Positions 35,001 through 42,858 of a DNA stretch of 50,184 nucleotides are shown here, in pieces (positions within the stretch are counted from its first letter, which is position 1; each line of letters starts with the position of its first letter). The notes below the pieces were generated by a model. That model saw nothing but the letters and a program-made list of their open reading frames with translations. It was not told where the DNA came from and did no database searches. The position numbers were made by a program, and so were the translations under genes. The stretch is from Gemmiger sp. An50 (GTDB lineage: Bacteria; Bacillota; Clostridia; Oscillospirales; Ruminococcaceae). Location: assembly GCF_002161595.1 (NCBI RefSeq), contig NZ_NFID01000023.1:1-50184 (forward strand), read 5' to 3'.

Positions 35001-35197
35001 TTGTTGCAGAACGCGCAGGGGCGCGCGCTGCCCTGCAGCACTTCGTAGCAGAGCTTGCCCATGTAGTCCTCCGGGCGCTGGTAGCCCAGCGATTCCCGCA
35101 TTCTGCGGTTCATGTAGACCAGCTGGTGCGTTTGGGTATCCGAGATGTAGACGAACTCGTCCATCTCCTCAAAAAAGCGTTGCAGATGCTCCATCAT
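32093..35197 (-). CDS. PAS-GAF-GGDEF-PAS-EAL c-di-GMP protein
   Basis: A 1034-aa cytoplasmic signalling protein. Order: PAS (about 8-110, with CAFCNN), GAF-like (130-285), first GGDEF domain (290-440, intact GGDEF at 371-375 but no RxxD inhibition site), a second PAS-like region (475-600), a GGDEF-fold domain whose signature is lost (YRLEGMRYM near 672), and an EAL domain (775-1020). In the EAL domain the first motif reads GGEVLLRW (E804), followed by EMTES, DDFGSGYSSL and MEGVET, so the metal and catalytic residues appear kept. It could both make and hydrolyse c-di-GMP. Start 35197 or 35194; the ribosome binding site is weak. An extended -10 (TGATATAAT, 35267-35259) lies upstream. Confidence 0.88.
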   Translation of the reverse strand: MMEHLQRFFEEMDEFVYISDTQTHQLVYMNRRMRESLGYQRPEDYMGKLCYEVLQGSARPCAFCNNQQLKEGQFLSWVHKNPVFNKRYLVKDSLLTDQGRSYRIEVAVDVDAEVVCNTPYYYARSETILNECMRQMFSTTHPNDALELLLSYLGRTFQCDRAYVFEIDSDERVDNTYEWCREGVEPQKDILQKVPLSSIDWWMQVFSRDEVILIRDLEDIRAQYPMVYAMLKPQNVNTLAAGPVSSEGKVTGFLGVDNPNREMMGMLAPIINVVGRFVASLLSRRDLLRRLHALSYHDPLTNLYNRNAMNAMFEQGARLGSLKQLGVVYCDITSLKQTNDSMGHDAGDRLIRHCVSLLQETLQTPWIYRSGGDEFVALFGDFSRERFEENVQALRHRIQQDQHHMAVGYAWSDQPPFDLDDLICRADQVMYQDKRDYYRINGSIPGIDRRKSDRRQESAVQDKGSLFYHFLASTYHDMEFLFQSISQQNTVGYFYFGDMAKDLFYISDNMRDEFGFRSNVVPGLLKEWAKRIPSPQYRDMYRRQIQTMLLEKRTVHDLRYQIRNAAGKTIWIRCFGLLKWNEDKTQPLFFAGRVTHQDDDFVVDPVTNFPRATAMFSRVEQLRQAGRQCLAIGFSLNSITELNNARGRTSSDHLVSNIADELMKNLMDKMSFYRLEGMRYMALVDPACAESREELVHQIREIVENGYKSVGLSVHHPCSFALMECPKARLTPSDFVENMVSLIKVAKQDSKQLFVVDSQENSEKIRNMSNIALALSRDVLRGMENFRIVIQPVVSVQTGQVVGGEVLLRWTFQGQDISPAVFIPLLEKGNLIQLAGRWVFEQAACNCMRLAACMPEFYLTFNMSLQQLSDDQFTDFMRATLEKYRVSGSNLVAEMTESSMDERPEQLMRFVDACRELDIGIALDDFGSGYSSLRMLLQYPSSIIKLDRSLLLEMVASEDKMNFISSIVYACHRFGKKVCMEGVETWAQDGIIRECGCDMIQGFYYYCPMELEDVYSLVSKEAEAAPEKPEKEEQ

Positions 35198-35267
35198 AAT
35201 GCATCGGTTCTCCCCTCTGTGCTTCCGGCGGCCCTGCCGCCCGATCCCTGTCTTTTTGATTATATCA

Positions 35268-35385
35268 CAAAAAAATGCCCGGCTGTGTACCAGCCGGGAC
35301 GGGAAAGAAAAGAAAATGCGGCGCATTTTGCGCCGCCTGCCAAAAGAGGCGGGTGCAGGTCCATTTCGGACTGCCCCGCCTCTTT
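35268..35385 (-). terminator. Three tandem hairpins behind the metalloprotease gene
   Basis: In minus-strand order: AAAGAGGCGGG with CCCGCCTCTTT (35385-35343), GCGGCGC with GCGCCGC (35336-35318) followed by ATTTTC, and CCCGGCTG with CAGCCGGG (35298-35278) followed by seven T. All three can terminate the protease transcript; the last also sits just ahead of the next gene's -10 box. Confidence 0.8.
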
Positions 35386-35450
35386 CAGGCTTTGCGCGCC
35401 GGGGATCGTTTCCCGGGGCAGGGGGAGAAAAGCCCCGGGTGGGGAGGAGA

Positions 35451-38400
35451 TCAGCGGCGCTTGAAGAAGAACCACAGTCCAATTGCGCCGCAGGCGCATG
35501 CTCCGGCCGCACCGGCCAGCACGAGGGCGGCCTTGGGGCGGCGCACACCGCCGGAGGAGAAATCGGCGGAGGAGTCATTGGACGGGGTCGGCGTGGGGGA
35601 GGGCTGCTCCGTGGGCCGCGCTGTGGGAACGGCCGTGGGTGCCGCCGAGGGAGAGGCGGAGGGAGCTGCCGTGGGCTGTGCGGTGGGCCGCGCCGGGCGG
35701 ATCACCGCAGTGCTGGGGGGAATTGTGGCCGCAGGCGCGGGAGTGGCCGGTGCGGAAGTCGGACCGGCAGGAGCCGCAGTGGGCTGTACCGCAGGAGCCG
35801 CAGTGGGCTGCGCTGCGGGAACAGCGGTAGGCTTCGCCGAGGGAACAGCGGTAGGCTTCGCCGAGGGAACAGCGGTAGGCTTCGCCGAGGGAACAGCGGT
35901 GGGCTTCGCCGTGGGAACAGCGGTGGGCTTCGCCGTGGGAACAGCGGTGGGCTTCGCCGTGGGAACAGCGGTAGGCTTCGCCGTGGGAACAGCGGTAGGC
36001 TTCGCCGAGGGAACGGCGGTGGGCTTCGCCGTGGGAACAGCAGTAGGTTCCGCCGTGGGAACAGCAGTGGGTTCCGCGGTGGGAACGGCCGTGGGTTCCG
36101 CGGTGGGAACCGCTGTCGGTTCGGCCGTGGGCTGTGCGGTGGGGGCCGCAGCCTCGAAGACCGTGAAGGAGAAGCTGGCGCTCATGCCCTGGTAGGTCAC
36201 GGTGGCCTGCCGGGTCCCGGGCTGGCTGGCGTCAAAGCCGGTCAGAGTGTATTCTCCGGCGGCCAGCTCTTTGGGGCCGGAGAGGTAGTTGGCAAACACC
36301 CGCAGCCCCTGCGTGGAGACCGAGTCCCCCAGGCGGTAGGAGGTGAGAGCGGGCGGTGTGACCGACAGGGACAGCAGCGCATCGGCTGAGTCGGGACCGT
36401 TGAACCGTACCATGGCCTTGCCGTCCATCCGGTAGGCGGTGAACAGCCGGTCGCCGAACACCGTCAGGCTGGCGCTGTCGCCGCCCTTGTCCACCCGGTC
36501 GCCCACCGGGGTGAGAGCGCCGTCCTTCAGTTGGTAGGCCCGCAGGTCCTTGGCGGAAGCGCCGTTTGGAGCGGCCAGCAGGAAGGCGGTGTCTGCGCCA
36601 AAGGCCAGCCGGGGTTCATGGGCCGCCTTGTCCAGCCGGGCCAGCTCTTTCCAGGAATCGCCGTCCAGCTGCTTTACCACCGGGGCGTCGCCGCCCAGAG
36701 CGGCCAAAAGTCCGCCGCTGCCGGCGGCCAGGTCATAGGAGGAGGCGCTGCCCGGGCTCGGCAGCCGGGAAAAGCCGCCGTCCTGCACCTGATAGACCAG
36801 AAGATCGTCGTTGTTGGTCACATCCCGGAAGGCCAGATACACCTGGCCCTGCCCGGTCACTGCGGCCTTCGGGTTGCCGAACATCCGGCCGGATGCGCAG
36901 AAGCCCTGGCGGCTGAGACCGCTGCTGGTGATGGTGGCATAGCCCGCCTGGGCGTAGCCGCGGGTCACATAGGCAAGATGCAGGGTTCCGCCCTGGGCGG
37001 TGAGGGCATAGTCATCCACGTCCGGCAGGCTGCCCAGAGACTTCCAGGCGCCGTCCGCCAGCATGGAGAGGTACAGCGCGCCGTCGCTGGCGCGCCAGGC
37101 CACCACCGGAGCATCGCGCAGGCTGGTCAGAGTCACCCGGTCAAAGCCGCCTGCCTGGGTGAGGGGCTCCCCGGTCACCGGGGCCCAGCCCGGGTCCGCA
37201 AAGGCATAAAGCTGCAGCTGGTCGCCGGTGTAGGGCAGGTCATATCCGGCGGCCATGATCTGGCCCCGGATCGGCCCCTGGGCCAGCGCCGCGCCGGTGT
37301 GGGCGGGGAACTGGGCATCCTGCCAGAGAACCTGAGGGTCCGCCTCGGGGATGGTGACCGAGAAGGTCATGGTTCCGCTTTGGGCAGAGGAGACATCCGA
37401 GATCACGATGCCGGAGTTGGTGCCGTCCGAGAAGGTGAGCGCGCCCTGGGCCAGCCCGGCGTTCGGGTCCGCGCTGCCAATGGAGGTGCGCCCGCTCTCG
37501 GCGGAGAGGAAGGCGTTGCCCACGGTGGCCCGCTCGCTGCCCTCCACGTAGCCGCTTTGGCCCGGCTGGGGGCGGAACACATACACGCCGGTGGAGCCGA
37601 AATAGTTGCTCAGGCTGTCCACCGTGGTGTCCACCCGGTAGACGATGAGACCGGTGCCGCCGATGCGTGCGTCCAGCGTGTCCTCGCTCTGCTGGGCGTT
37701 CTGGCGGCGCATCTCCACCACAAAGACCTCATAGGGATTGCGCTTTGAGCGGATCACATAGGCCTGATTGCCCGCTTCGCCGGGGGCGCTGACGGAAATG
37801 CTCTGGGCCGAAGCAGTCAGCTTGGGCAGCTGGCACCAGCCGGTGAAATGAGACCGCAGATAGGCCAGCGGCCAGCTCAGATACCGGGAAGAGAAGGCCA
37901 TGATGTCCCAGGTGCCCACCGGAACCGAGCCGTCCCGGGCGTACAGGTCCGGATAGCCCAGCGTGTGCAGAAATTCGTGGCAGATCAGCCCGGAGCCGTC
38001 CGCCTGGGCGGAGTCCAGCAGCCGGTCGGTGTTCAGCATGTTGTAGTCCGCCACCTCCTTGCCGCTGTAGCGCAGGCCCGCGGGGAGGGTGTTCTGATGG
38101 GGATACAGCGAGGGCGGCGAGCCGGTGGCGTTGTCCGCCTTGCCCAAGAGCACCACGCTCAGGTTGTCGATGCAGCCGTCGCCGTCGTAATCCAGGGTCT
38201 GGCCCTGCAGCTCGGGCAGCTGGCGCACCAGCTCGGTGAGAATCGAGGAATCCATGCTGCTGCTCTGGGCCTGCTGGCGGGTGAAGGGCAGCTCACAGGC
38301 GGTCAGGGTCTTGCCGTCCCACTGGGGGAAGAGGTTGTGCACCCGGAACTGGCCGCCGGAGATGGTGTTCATGTACTGCCGGAAGGAGCGGCCCTGTTCG

Positions 38401-38624
38401 CCGTCGTAAAGCTCCATCAGCGCCTGCGCCCGGCTCTTGCCCGGCTGGGACGAGGGGGCGTTGAAGTAGTCCTTGTCCGGCTCGTCGCGGAAATAGGCGA
38501 ACAGCACCAGGTTGGCAAAGTCCCGGGGCTGCCGGTCCTCCGCCCGGGCGGGCAGAAGAAGGGCGCCGGTGGGCGCAAGACAAAGCACCAGAGTGAGCAG
38601 GGCGGCGATACAGCGTTTGATCAT
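35451..38624 (-). CDS. Secreted M6-type metalloprotease with Pro-Thr-Ala stalk and membrane anchor
   Basis: A 1057-aa exported protein. It has a signal peptide (residues 1-28, cut near ARA), then a zinc metalloprotease domain with ICHEFLHTLGYPDLY (H216, E217, H220, D226), the HExxHxxGxxD form of immune-inhibitor-A-like peptidases. A calcium-type loop DYDGDGCIDN is at 145-154. A long beta-rich middle, perhaps a propeller, follows (about 430-770), then a bacterial Ig-like domain (VTPPALTSYRLGDSVSTQG onward). Next is a stalk of about 100 residues made of PTAVPTA(E/K) repeats. A hydrophobic C-terminal segment (ALVLAGAAGACACGAIGLWF) ends in FKRR. No LPxTG sorting motif is seen, so anchoring is by the membrane segment. 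Start 38624 follows GGAGG by 8 nt. Confidence 0.85.
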   Translation of the reverse strand: MIKRCIAALLTLVLCLAPTGALLLPARAEDRQPRDFANLVLFAYFRDEPDKDYFNAPSSQPGKSRAQALMELYDGEQGRSFRQYMNTISGGQFRVHNLFPQWDGKTLTACELPFTRQQAQSSSMDSSILTELVRQLPELQGQTLDYDGDGCIDNLSVVLLGKADNATGSPPSLYPHQNTLPAGLRYSGKEVADYNMLNTDRLLDSAQADGSGLICHEFLHTLGYPDLYARDGSVPVGTWDIMAFSSRYLSWPLAYLRSHFTGWCQLPKLTASAQSISVSAPGEAGNQAYVIRSKRNPYEVFVVEMRRQNAQQSEDTLDARIGGTGLIVYRVDTTVDSLSNYFGSTGVYVFRPQPGQSGYVEGSERATVGNAFLSAESGRTSIGSADPNAGLAQGALTFSDGTNSGIVISDVSSAQSGTMTFSVTIPEADPQVLWQDAQFPAHTGAALAQGPIRGQIMAAGYDLPYTGDQLQLYAFADPGWAPVTGEPLTQAGGFDRVTLTSLRDAPVVAWRASDGALYLSMLADGAWKSLGSLPDVDDYALTAQGGTLHLAYVTRGYAQAGYATITSSGLSRQGFCASGRMFGNPKAAVTGQGQVYLAFRDVTNNDDLLVYQVQDGGFSRLPSPGSASSYDLAAGSGGLLAALGGDAPVVKQLDGDSWKELARLDKAAHEPRLAFGADTAFLLAAPNGASAKDLRAYQLKDGALTPVGDRVDKGGDSASLTVFGDRLFTAYRMDGKAMVRFNGPDSADALLSLSVTPPALTSYRLGDSVSTQGLRVFANYLSGPKELAAGEYTLTGFDASQPGTRQATVTYQGMSASFSFTVFEAAAPTAQPTAEPTAVPTAEPTAVPTAEPTAVPTAEPTAVPTAKPTAVPSAKPTAVPTAKPTAVPTAKPTAVPTAKPTAVPTAKPTAVPSAKPTAVPSAKPTAVPSAKPTAVPAAQPTAAPAVQPTAAPAGPTSAPATPAPAATIPPSTAVIRPARPTAQPTAAPSASPSAAPTAVPTARPTEQPSPTPTPSNDSSADFSSGGVRRPKAALVLAGAAGACACGAIGLWFFFKRR
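35760..36140 (-). repeat. 24-bp tandem coding repeat (PTAxPTA stalk)
   Basis: About twelve copies of a 24-bp unit with few substitutions (from about 35819 to 36115), flanked by more diverged copies. Each unit encodes eight residues of the type PTAVPTAK or PTAVPTAE. Groups of identical neighbours (AKPTAVPS, AKPTAVPT, AEPTAVPT) suggest recent copy-number changes. Confidence 0.9.
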
Positions 38625-38908
38625 GGGGGAGTCCTCCGTTTACAGGGATGAAAACACGGCAGGGGGAGCCGCGGCAAGGGAAATGTGGCTTTATTATACG
38701 AAGCCGATGGGAAAAAGAAAAGACCAAAACCGGCCCGATCCCCCGGAATTTACAATAGGTTTACAGCCCATAAAGGTTGCGTAAAGGTTTCCCCTCACAT
38801 ATCTTTCACCCTTTGCACGGAGCCTTTTCACAAACGGCGGCTAAAATAAGTTCGGCTTTTCCCCGAATGGGGAAAGTTTGAATGATCCATAAGGGGGAAT
38901 CGTGATTG

Positions 38909-40696
38909 ATGAGTAAGGTGAAAACGGCTCTTGGCCGGGTGGGCGGAAGCCTCGGACGGCACAAAAAGGCCCTGATTGCGGCAGTATTGATCCTGGCGGT
39001 TGCGGTGGCCGGGCTGTGGTATTTCCGCATGCGGCGGCCCGCGCTGCCCGCGGAGGCGCAGGGGGGCAGCTATGTGCGCACCGTGACCCTGCAGAAGGGC
39101 AACCTGGACGACTCCATCAGCGCCAGCGGCACCGTGGAGAGCAGTGATGTGTCCAATGTGACCACCGACCTGAAGTACACCGTGAAGACGGTGAATGTAC
39201 AGGTGGGCGATATGGTCGAGGCAGGGGATGTGATCTGCATCCTGGACACCGAGAGCCTGGAAAAGAGCATTGAGAAGGCCAAGGAAGCCCTGGCGGACAG
39301 CATGGCCCAGGCGGAAAAGACCTACCAGAAGGCGCAGGAGAGCCTGGCCGAAGCGCAGACCAAGACCAGCGAGGCCAAGACCGATATGGATGAAGCCCAG
39401 AGCGCCAAGGACGACGCCTGGTCCGCCTACGACAGCGCTTGCAGCAAGGTGAGCTCCTTCCAGACCGAGGCGGACGATGCCGCCGCCCGGCAGGAGAACG
39501 CTTTGAGCGCCCTGAACGATGCCATGGCGGTTACGGCCCAAAAGCAGACCGCCTACAACGACGCCTACGGCGCCTGGAAGACCGAGAGCGACCGTCAGCT
39601 GGCGGCGGACTATGAGCCCGCCGAGGGCGACGCGGAAAAGCTGGCCGGGCTGCAGACCGCCATGAACAATGCCCAGGCCCAGCTGGATGCGGCAAACGAG
39701 GCCCAGACCAAGGCCCAGGAGAGCTACGACCAGACCTCCCTCCAGGCACAGGAAAAGCAGAAGGCGCTGAGCGATGCCCAGAGCACGGTGGGCCTGACCG
39801 GCCTGCAAACCGCCTACCAGCAGGCACAGGCTGCCTACGAGCAGGCCCAGACCGCCTATGACCAGGCGGTGAAGAACCAGGAGACCGCCCAGGAGACCTG
39901 CGACGATGCGCTGGAGAGCTATAATAAATCCGGCGAGAGCGACGAGCTGGCCGACCTGCAGGAGCAGCTGGAGCAGTGCACGCTGACCGCCGAGACCAGC
40001 GGCAAGGTGACTGCGGTGAACGCCACTGTGGGCAGCATGATCGAGGGTGCGGCCGCCACCATTCAGAACACTGAATCCCTGAAGGTGGCCATCACCATTC
40101 CGGAATACGATATTGAGAGCGTGAAGGTGGGCATGACCGCCCGCATCACCAGCGACGTGACCGACAAAGAGGTGAACGGCACCCTGAGTCAGATCTCGCC
40201 CACTGCCACCGGCGGCGGTTCCTCCTCCAGCAGCTTTGCGGCGGAGGTGACCGTGGATGACGCGGACAGCGGCCTGCTGATCGGCACCAACGCCAAGGTG
40301 GAGATCATCCTCTCCACTACCGAGGACGTGTTCACCGTTCCGCTGGACGCCATCGGCGAAAACGAGGCGGGCGAGAGCGTGATCTATGTGCAGACCGGCG
40401 AGGAGAACGGTGAGCCTGTGTTTGAGGAGATGGCCGTGACTGTGGGCGAGGAAAACGACTACTATGCCCAGATCAGCGGCGCAGAGCTGGAAGAGGGTCT
40501 GGTGGTGCGCGCCTCGGCCAACGCGGACGAAGCCACCGAGGAGCTGGACATGGGCACCATGATGCCCGGCGAGATGAGCGGCATGGCCCCCGCCGAAGAG
40601 GGCGGCATGCAGGGCTCGGTGGTTATCGCGGCCCCCGCGGATGGCGGTGGCGGCGGCCGGGGCGGCATGGCCGGCGGCCCGGCGATGGGAGGCTGA
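38909..40696 (+). CDS. Efflux RND/MacA-like periplasmic adaptor (membrane fusion) protein
   Basis: The adaptor subunit of a MacB-type ABC exporter. The 595-aa protein has one N-terminal membrane anchor (ALIAAVLILAVAVAGLWYF), a split biotinyl-lipoyl domain (ISASGTVESSD... and LTAETSGKVTAVNATVG), a very long Gln/Ala/Glu-rich coiled coil between (about 105-345) and beta-barrel domains. The C-terminus is unusual: an acidic Met-rich stretch followed by GGGGGRGGMAGG. ATG 38909 lies 11 nt behind AAGGGGG. The stop overlaps the ATPase gene region (TGATG). In a Gram-positive cell the complex probably exports a peptide or antibiotic across the single membrane. Confidence 0.9.
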   Translation: MSKVKTALGRVGGSLGRHKKALIAAVLILAVAVAGLWYFRMRRPALPAEAQGGSYVRTVTLQKGNLDDSISASGTVESSDVSNVTTDLKYTVKTVNVQVGDMVEAGDVICILDTESLEKSIEKAKEALADSMAQAEKTYQKAQESLAEAQTKTSEAKTDMDEAQSAKDDAWSAYDSACSKVSSFQTEADDAAARQENALSALNDAMAVTAQKQTAYNDAYGAWKTESDRQLAADYEPAEGDAEKLAGLQTAMNNAQAQLDAANEAQTKAQESYDQTSLQAQEKQKALSDAQSTVGLTGLQTAYQQAQAAYEQAQTAYDQAVKNQETAQETCDDALESYNKSGESDELADLQEQLEQCTLTAETSGKVTAVNATVGSMIEGAAATIQNTESLKVAITIPEYDIESVKVGMTARITSDVTDKEVNGTLSQISPTATGGGSSSSSFAAEVTVDDADSGLLIGTNAKVEIILSTTEDVFTVPLDAIGENEAGESVIYVQTGEENGEPVFEEMAVTVGEENDYYAQISGAELEEGLVVRASANADEATEELDMGTMMPGEMSGMAPAEEGGMQGSVVIAAPADGGGGGRGGMAGGPAMGG

Positions 40697-40701
40697 TGCA
40701 G

Positions 40702-41409
40702 ATGCAGCCGATCATTGACATGCAGGGCATTGTGAAACGGTATTACATCGGCAAGCCCAACGAGCTGGAGATCCTGCACGGCATCGACCTGCAGGTATAT
40801 CCCGGCGAATTCGTGGCCATCGTGGGCGAGTCCGGCAGCGGCAAGTCCACCTTAATGAATATCATCGGTGCGCTGGACCGGCCCACCGAGGGCAGCTACA
40901 AGCTGGACGGCGTGGACATCACCAGCGCAAAGGACAAGGAGCTCTCGGTCATCCGCAACCGGAAAATCGGGTTTGTGTTCCAGACCTTTAACCTGATCGG
41001 GCGCACCAGCGCTCTGAAAAATGTGGAGCTGCCCATGCTCTACGCCGGGGTGCCCGCCCGGCAGCGCACCCAGCGGGCCAAAGAGCTGCTGGAGATGGTG
41101 AACATGACCGAGCGGGCCCGCCACCAGCCCAATGAACTTTCCGGCGGTCAGAAGCAGCGGGTGGCCATTGCCCGGGCGCTGGTGAACCAGCCCGCTTTGC
41201 TGCTGGCGGACGAGCCCACCGGCGCGCTGGACTCCGCCACCAGCCGCACCGTGATGGATATTTTCCACCAGCTGCACGCCAGGGGCATGACCATCGTGCT
41301 CATCACCCACAGCCAGGAGCTGGCTGCCGAGTGCGAACGCATCCTGACCCTGCGGGACGGCCGGTTCGTGGGCGAGCGAAAGGGGGCGGGACGCAGTGCA
41401 GCTGTTTGA
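40702..41409 (+). CDS. ABC exporter ATPase, MacB/LolD type
   Basis: ATPase subunit of the exporter. It has Walker A GESGSGKST, the LSGGQKQRVAIARAL signature, Walker B LLLADEPTGALD and the switch histidine in ITHSQE. ATG 40702 is preferred as GGGAGG lies 9 nt before it; an ATG at 40696 is too close. The frame overlaps the permease start by 14 nt. 235 residues is typical. Confidence 0.95.
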   Translation: MQPIIDMQGIVKRYYIGKPNELEILHGIDLQVYPGEFVAIVGESGSGKSTLMNIIGALDRPTEGSYKLDGVDITSAKDKELSVIRNRKIGFVFQTFNLIGRTSALKNVELPMLYAGVPARQRTQRAKELLEMVNMTERARHQPNELSGGQKQRVAIARALVNQPALLLADEPTGALDSATSRTVMDIFHQLHARGMTIVLITHSQELAAECERILTLRDGRFVGERKGAGRSAAV

Positions 41410-42661
41410 CAACATCCGCCTGGCCTTCGGCAGCCTGTGGGCCAACAAGCTGCGGGCGCTGCTCACCATGCTGGGCATCATCATCGGCATCGGCTCGGTG
41501 ATCGCCATCGTTACGCTGGGCGACTCGCTTACCGGCTCCATCACCGACAGCCTGCAGAGCTTCGGCATCAACAACATCACCGTGAGCCTGCAGCAGAAAA
41601 CCGAGGACGACGAGACCAGCGGCGGCGCGGTGCGCATGTTCAGTATGACAAACCCCACCAGCGAGGACCTGTTCACCGACGCCATGATCGAGGAGTTCCG
41701 GGCGGCCTACCCGGAGCAGATCTACGCCATCGCTCTGGACCAGAGCCTGGGCAGCGGTCAGGTGCAGCAGAGCGACACCACCGCGCAGGTGAACGCCATG
41801 GGCGTGAACGAGGAATACGCGCTGGCCAATGACCTGAACCTGCTGCACGGACGCTTTATCAAGGATTCCGACGGCGAGCGCCAGATCGCTGTGGTGAGCG
41901 ACGTATTCTGCGAGAGCGTGTTCGGCCAAAGCGGCGCGTCGGTGCTGGGGCGTGAATTTGATTTGACGGTGAACGGTCAGCTGCTCAAGTTCTATGTGGC
42001 AGGCGTTTATGAATACGATGACGACGGCTTTGTGAGCATGACCGGCGCCGACCCGGTGACCGAGCTGTACCTGCCCATGGAAGCGGCGCAAAAGCTGACC
42101 GGTGAGACCGGCTACCAGAGCTTCACCGTGGTGGCCTCCACCGGCACCGATACCGCCGCCTTCCTGGAGCAGGTGGAGAGCTTCTTCGCCAGCTTCTATA
42201 CCCGCAACGAGAGCTACACCGCTACCGCTTCCAGCATGGAGAGCATGCTGGAGGAGATGACCAGCATGCTGAACACCGTCAAACTGGCCATCAGCGCCAT
42301 CGCGGCCATCAGCCTGCTGGTGGGCGGCATCGGCGTGATGAACATTATGCTGGTGAGCATCACCGAACGCACCCGGGAGATCGGCACCCGCAAGGCGCTG
42401 GGCGCGCCGGGCTTTGCCATCCGGATGCAGTTCATCACCGAGGCGGTGGTGATCTGTCTGGTGGGCGGCGCGCTGGGCGTGGCCCTGGGTGTGGGCCTGG
42501 GCGCGGCAGGCGCGGGCCTTTTGGGCTACGCGGCAAAGCCCAGCCCTGCCGCCATCGGACTGGCGGTGGGCTTCTCCATGCTCATCGGCGTGTTCTTCGG
42601 TTATTACCCAGCGGGCAAGGCAGCCAAGATGGACCCCATCGAGGCGCTGCGTTATGAATAA
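41396..42661 (+). CDS. ABC exporter permease, FtsX/MacB type
   Basis: Permease of the MacB family: first membrane segment in ALLTMLGIIIGIGSVIAIVTLG, a large extracytoplasmic domain (about 45-280), then three C-terminal segments starting at AISAIAAISLLVGGIGVMNIM and the typical RTREIGTRKALGAP coupling helix. The 421-aa protein starts at a GTG inside the ATPase gene. Operon of three: adaptor, ATPase, permease. The last codon runs straight into a new promoter for the next gene. Confidence 0.94.
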   Translation: MQLFDNIRLAFGSLWANKLRALLTMLGIIIGIGSVIAIVTLGDSLTGSITDSLQSFGINNITVSLQQKTEDDETSGGAVRMFSMTNPTSEDLFTDAMIEEFRAAYPEQIYAIALDQSLGSGQVQQSDTTAQVNAMGVNEEYALANDLNLLHGRFIKDSDGERQIAVVSDVFCESVFGQSGASVLGREFDLTVNGQLLKFYVAGVYEYDDDGFVSMTGADPVTELYLPMEAAQKLTGETGYQSFTVVASTGTDTAAFLEQVESFFASFYTRNESYTATASSMESMLEEMTSMLNTVKLAISAIAAISLLVGGIGVMNIMLVSITERTREIGTRKALGAPGFAIRMQFITEAVVICLVGGALGVALGVGLGAAGAGLLGYAAKPSPAAIGLAVGFSMLIGVFFGYYPAGKAAKMDPIEALRYE

Positions 42662-42665
42662 ATCC

Positions 42666-42694
42666 TTGACAAAACCGTGAAGCGGCGGTATCCT
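42666..42694 (+). promoter_or_regulatory. Promoter of the fluoride riboswitch-antiporter unit
   Basis: TTGACA (42666-42671), 17 nt, TATCCT (42689-42694). It begins 5 nt after the permease stop and would start transcription near 42701, just before the aptamer. Confidence 0.8.
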
Positions 42695-42712
42695 TAATCA
42701 TGCTTTGTATAT

Positions 42713-42825
42713 CCGGGAATGAAGTTCTCCCGTGGGCGGGCGTGACAGGCCTGTCCTAAACCGCTTTGCTTTAAGCTGATGACTTCTGCGACGAAACCAG
42801 ACGCAGAAGCCATCGGCTTTTTTGC
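42713..42825 (+). promoter_or_regulatory. Fluoride riboswitch (crcB motif) with terminator
   Basis: The aptamer shows the fold of this class: GGGAATGAAGTTCTCCC (P1 with the conserved ATGAAGTTC loop), an inserted stem, AAACCGC, and GCTGATGACTTCTGC, where ACTTC pairs with the upstream GAAGT as pseudoknot. The 3' half, GCTGATG-CTTCTGCG (42775-42790), also pairs with CGCAGAAG-CATCGGC (42802-42817) to form a terminator with TTTTTT. Fluoride binding would keep the pseudoknot and prevent termination, switching on the antiporter. This is an ON switch by transcription control. Confidence 0.92.
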
Positions 42826-42858
42826 GTCCAAAAACGGAAGAACAGAGAGGGAAGAATT

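Noticed and set aside
33530-35464. 644-codon plus-strand frame
   Set aside because: Antisense shadow of the GGDEF-EAL gene, with the same His/Val/Ala-rich pattern.
35199-36389. Long plus-strand frames rich in Gly, Arg and Ala over the repeat stalk
   Set aside because: They are antisense translations of the 24-bp tandem repeat within the metalloprotease gene.
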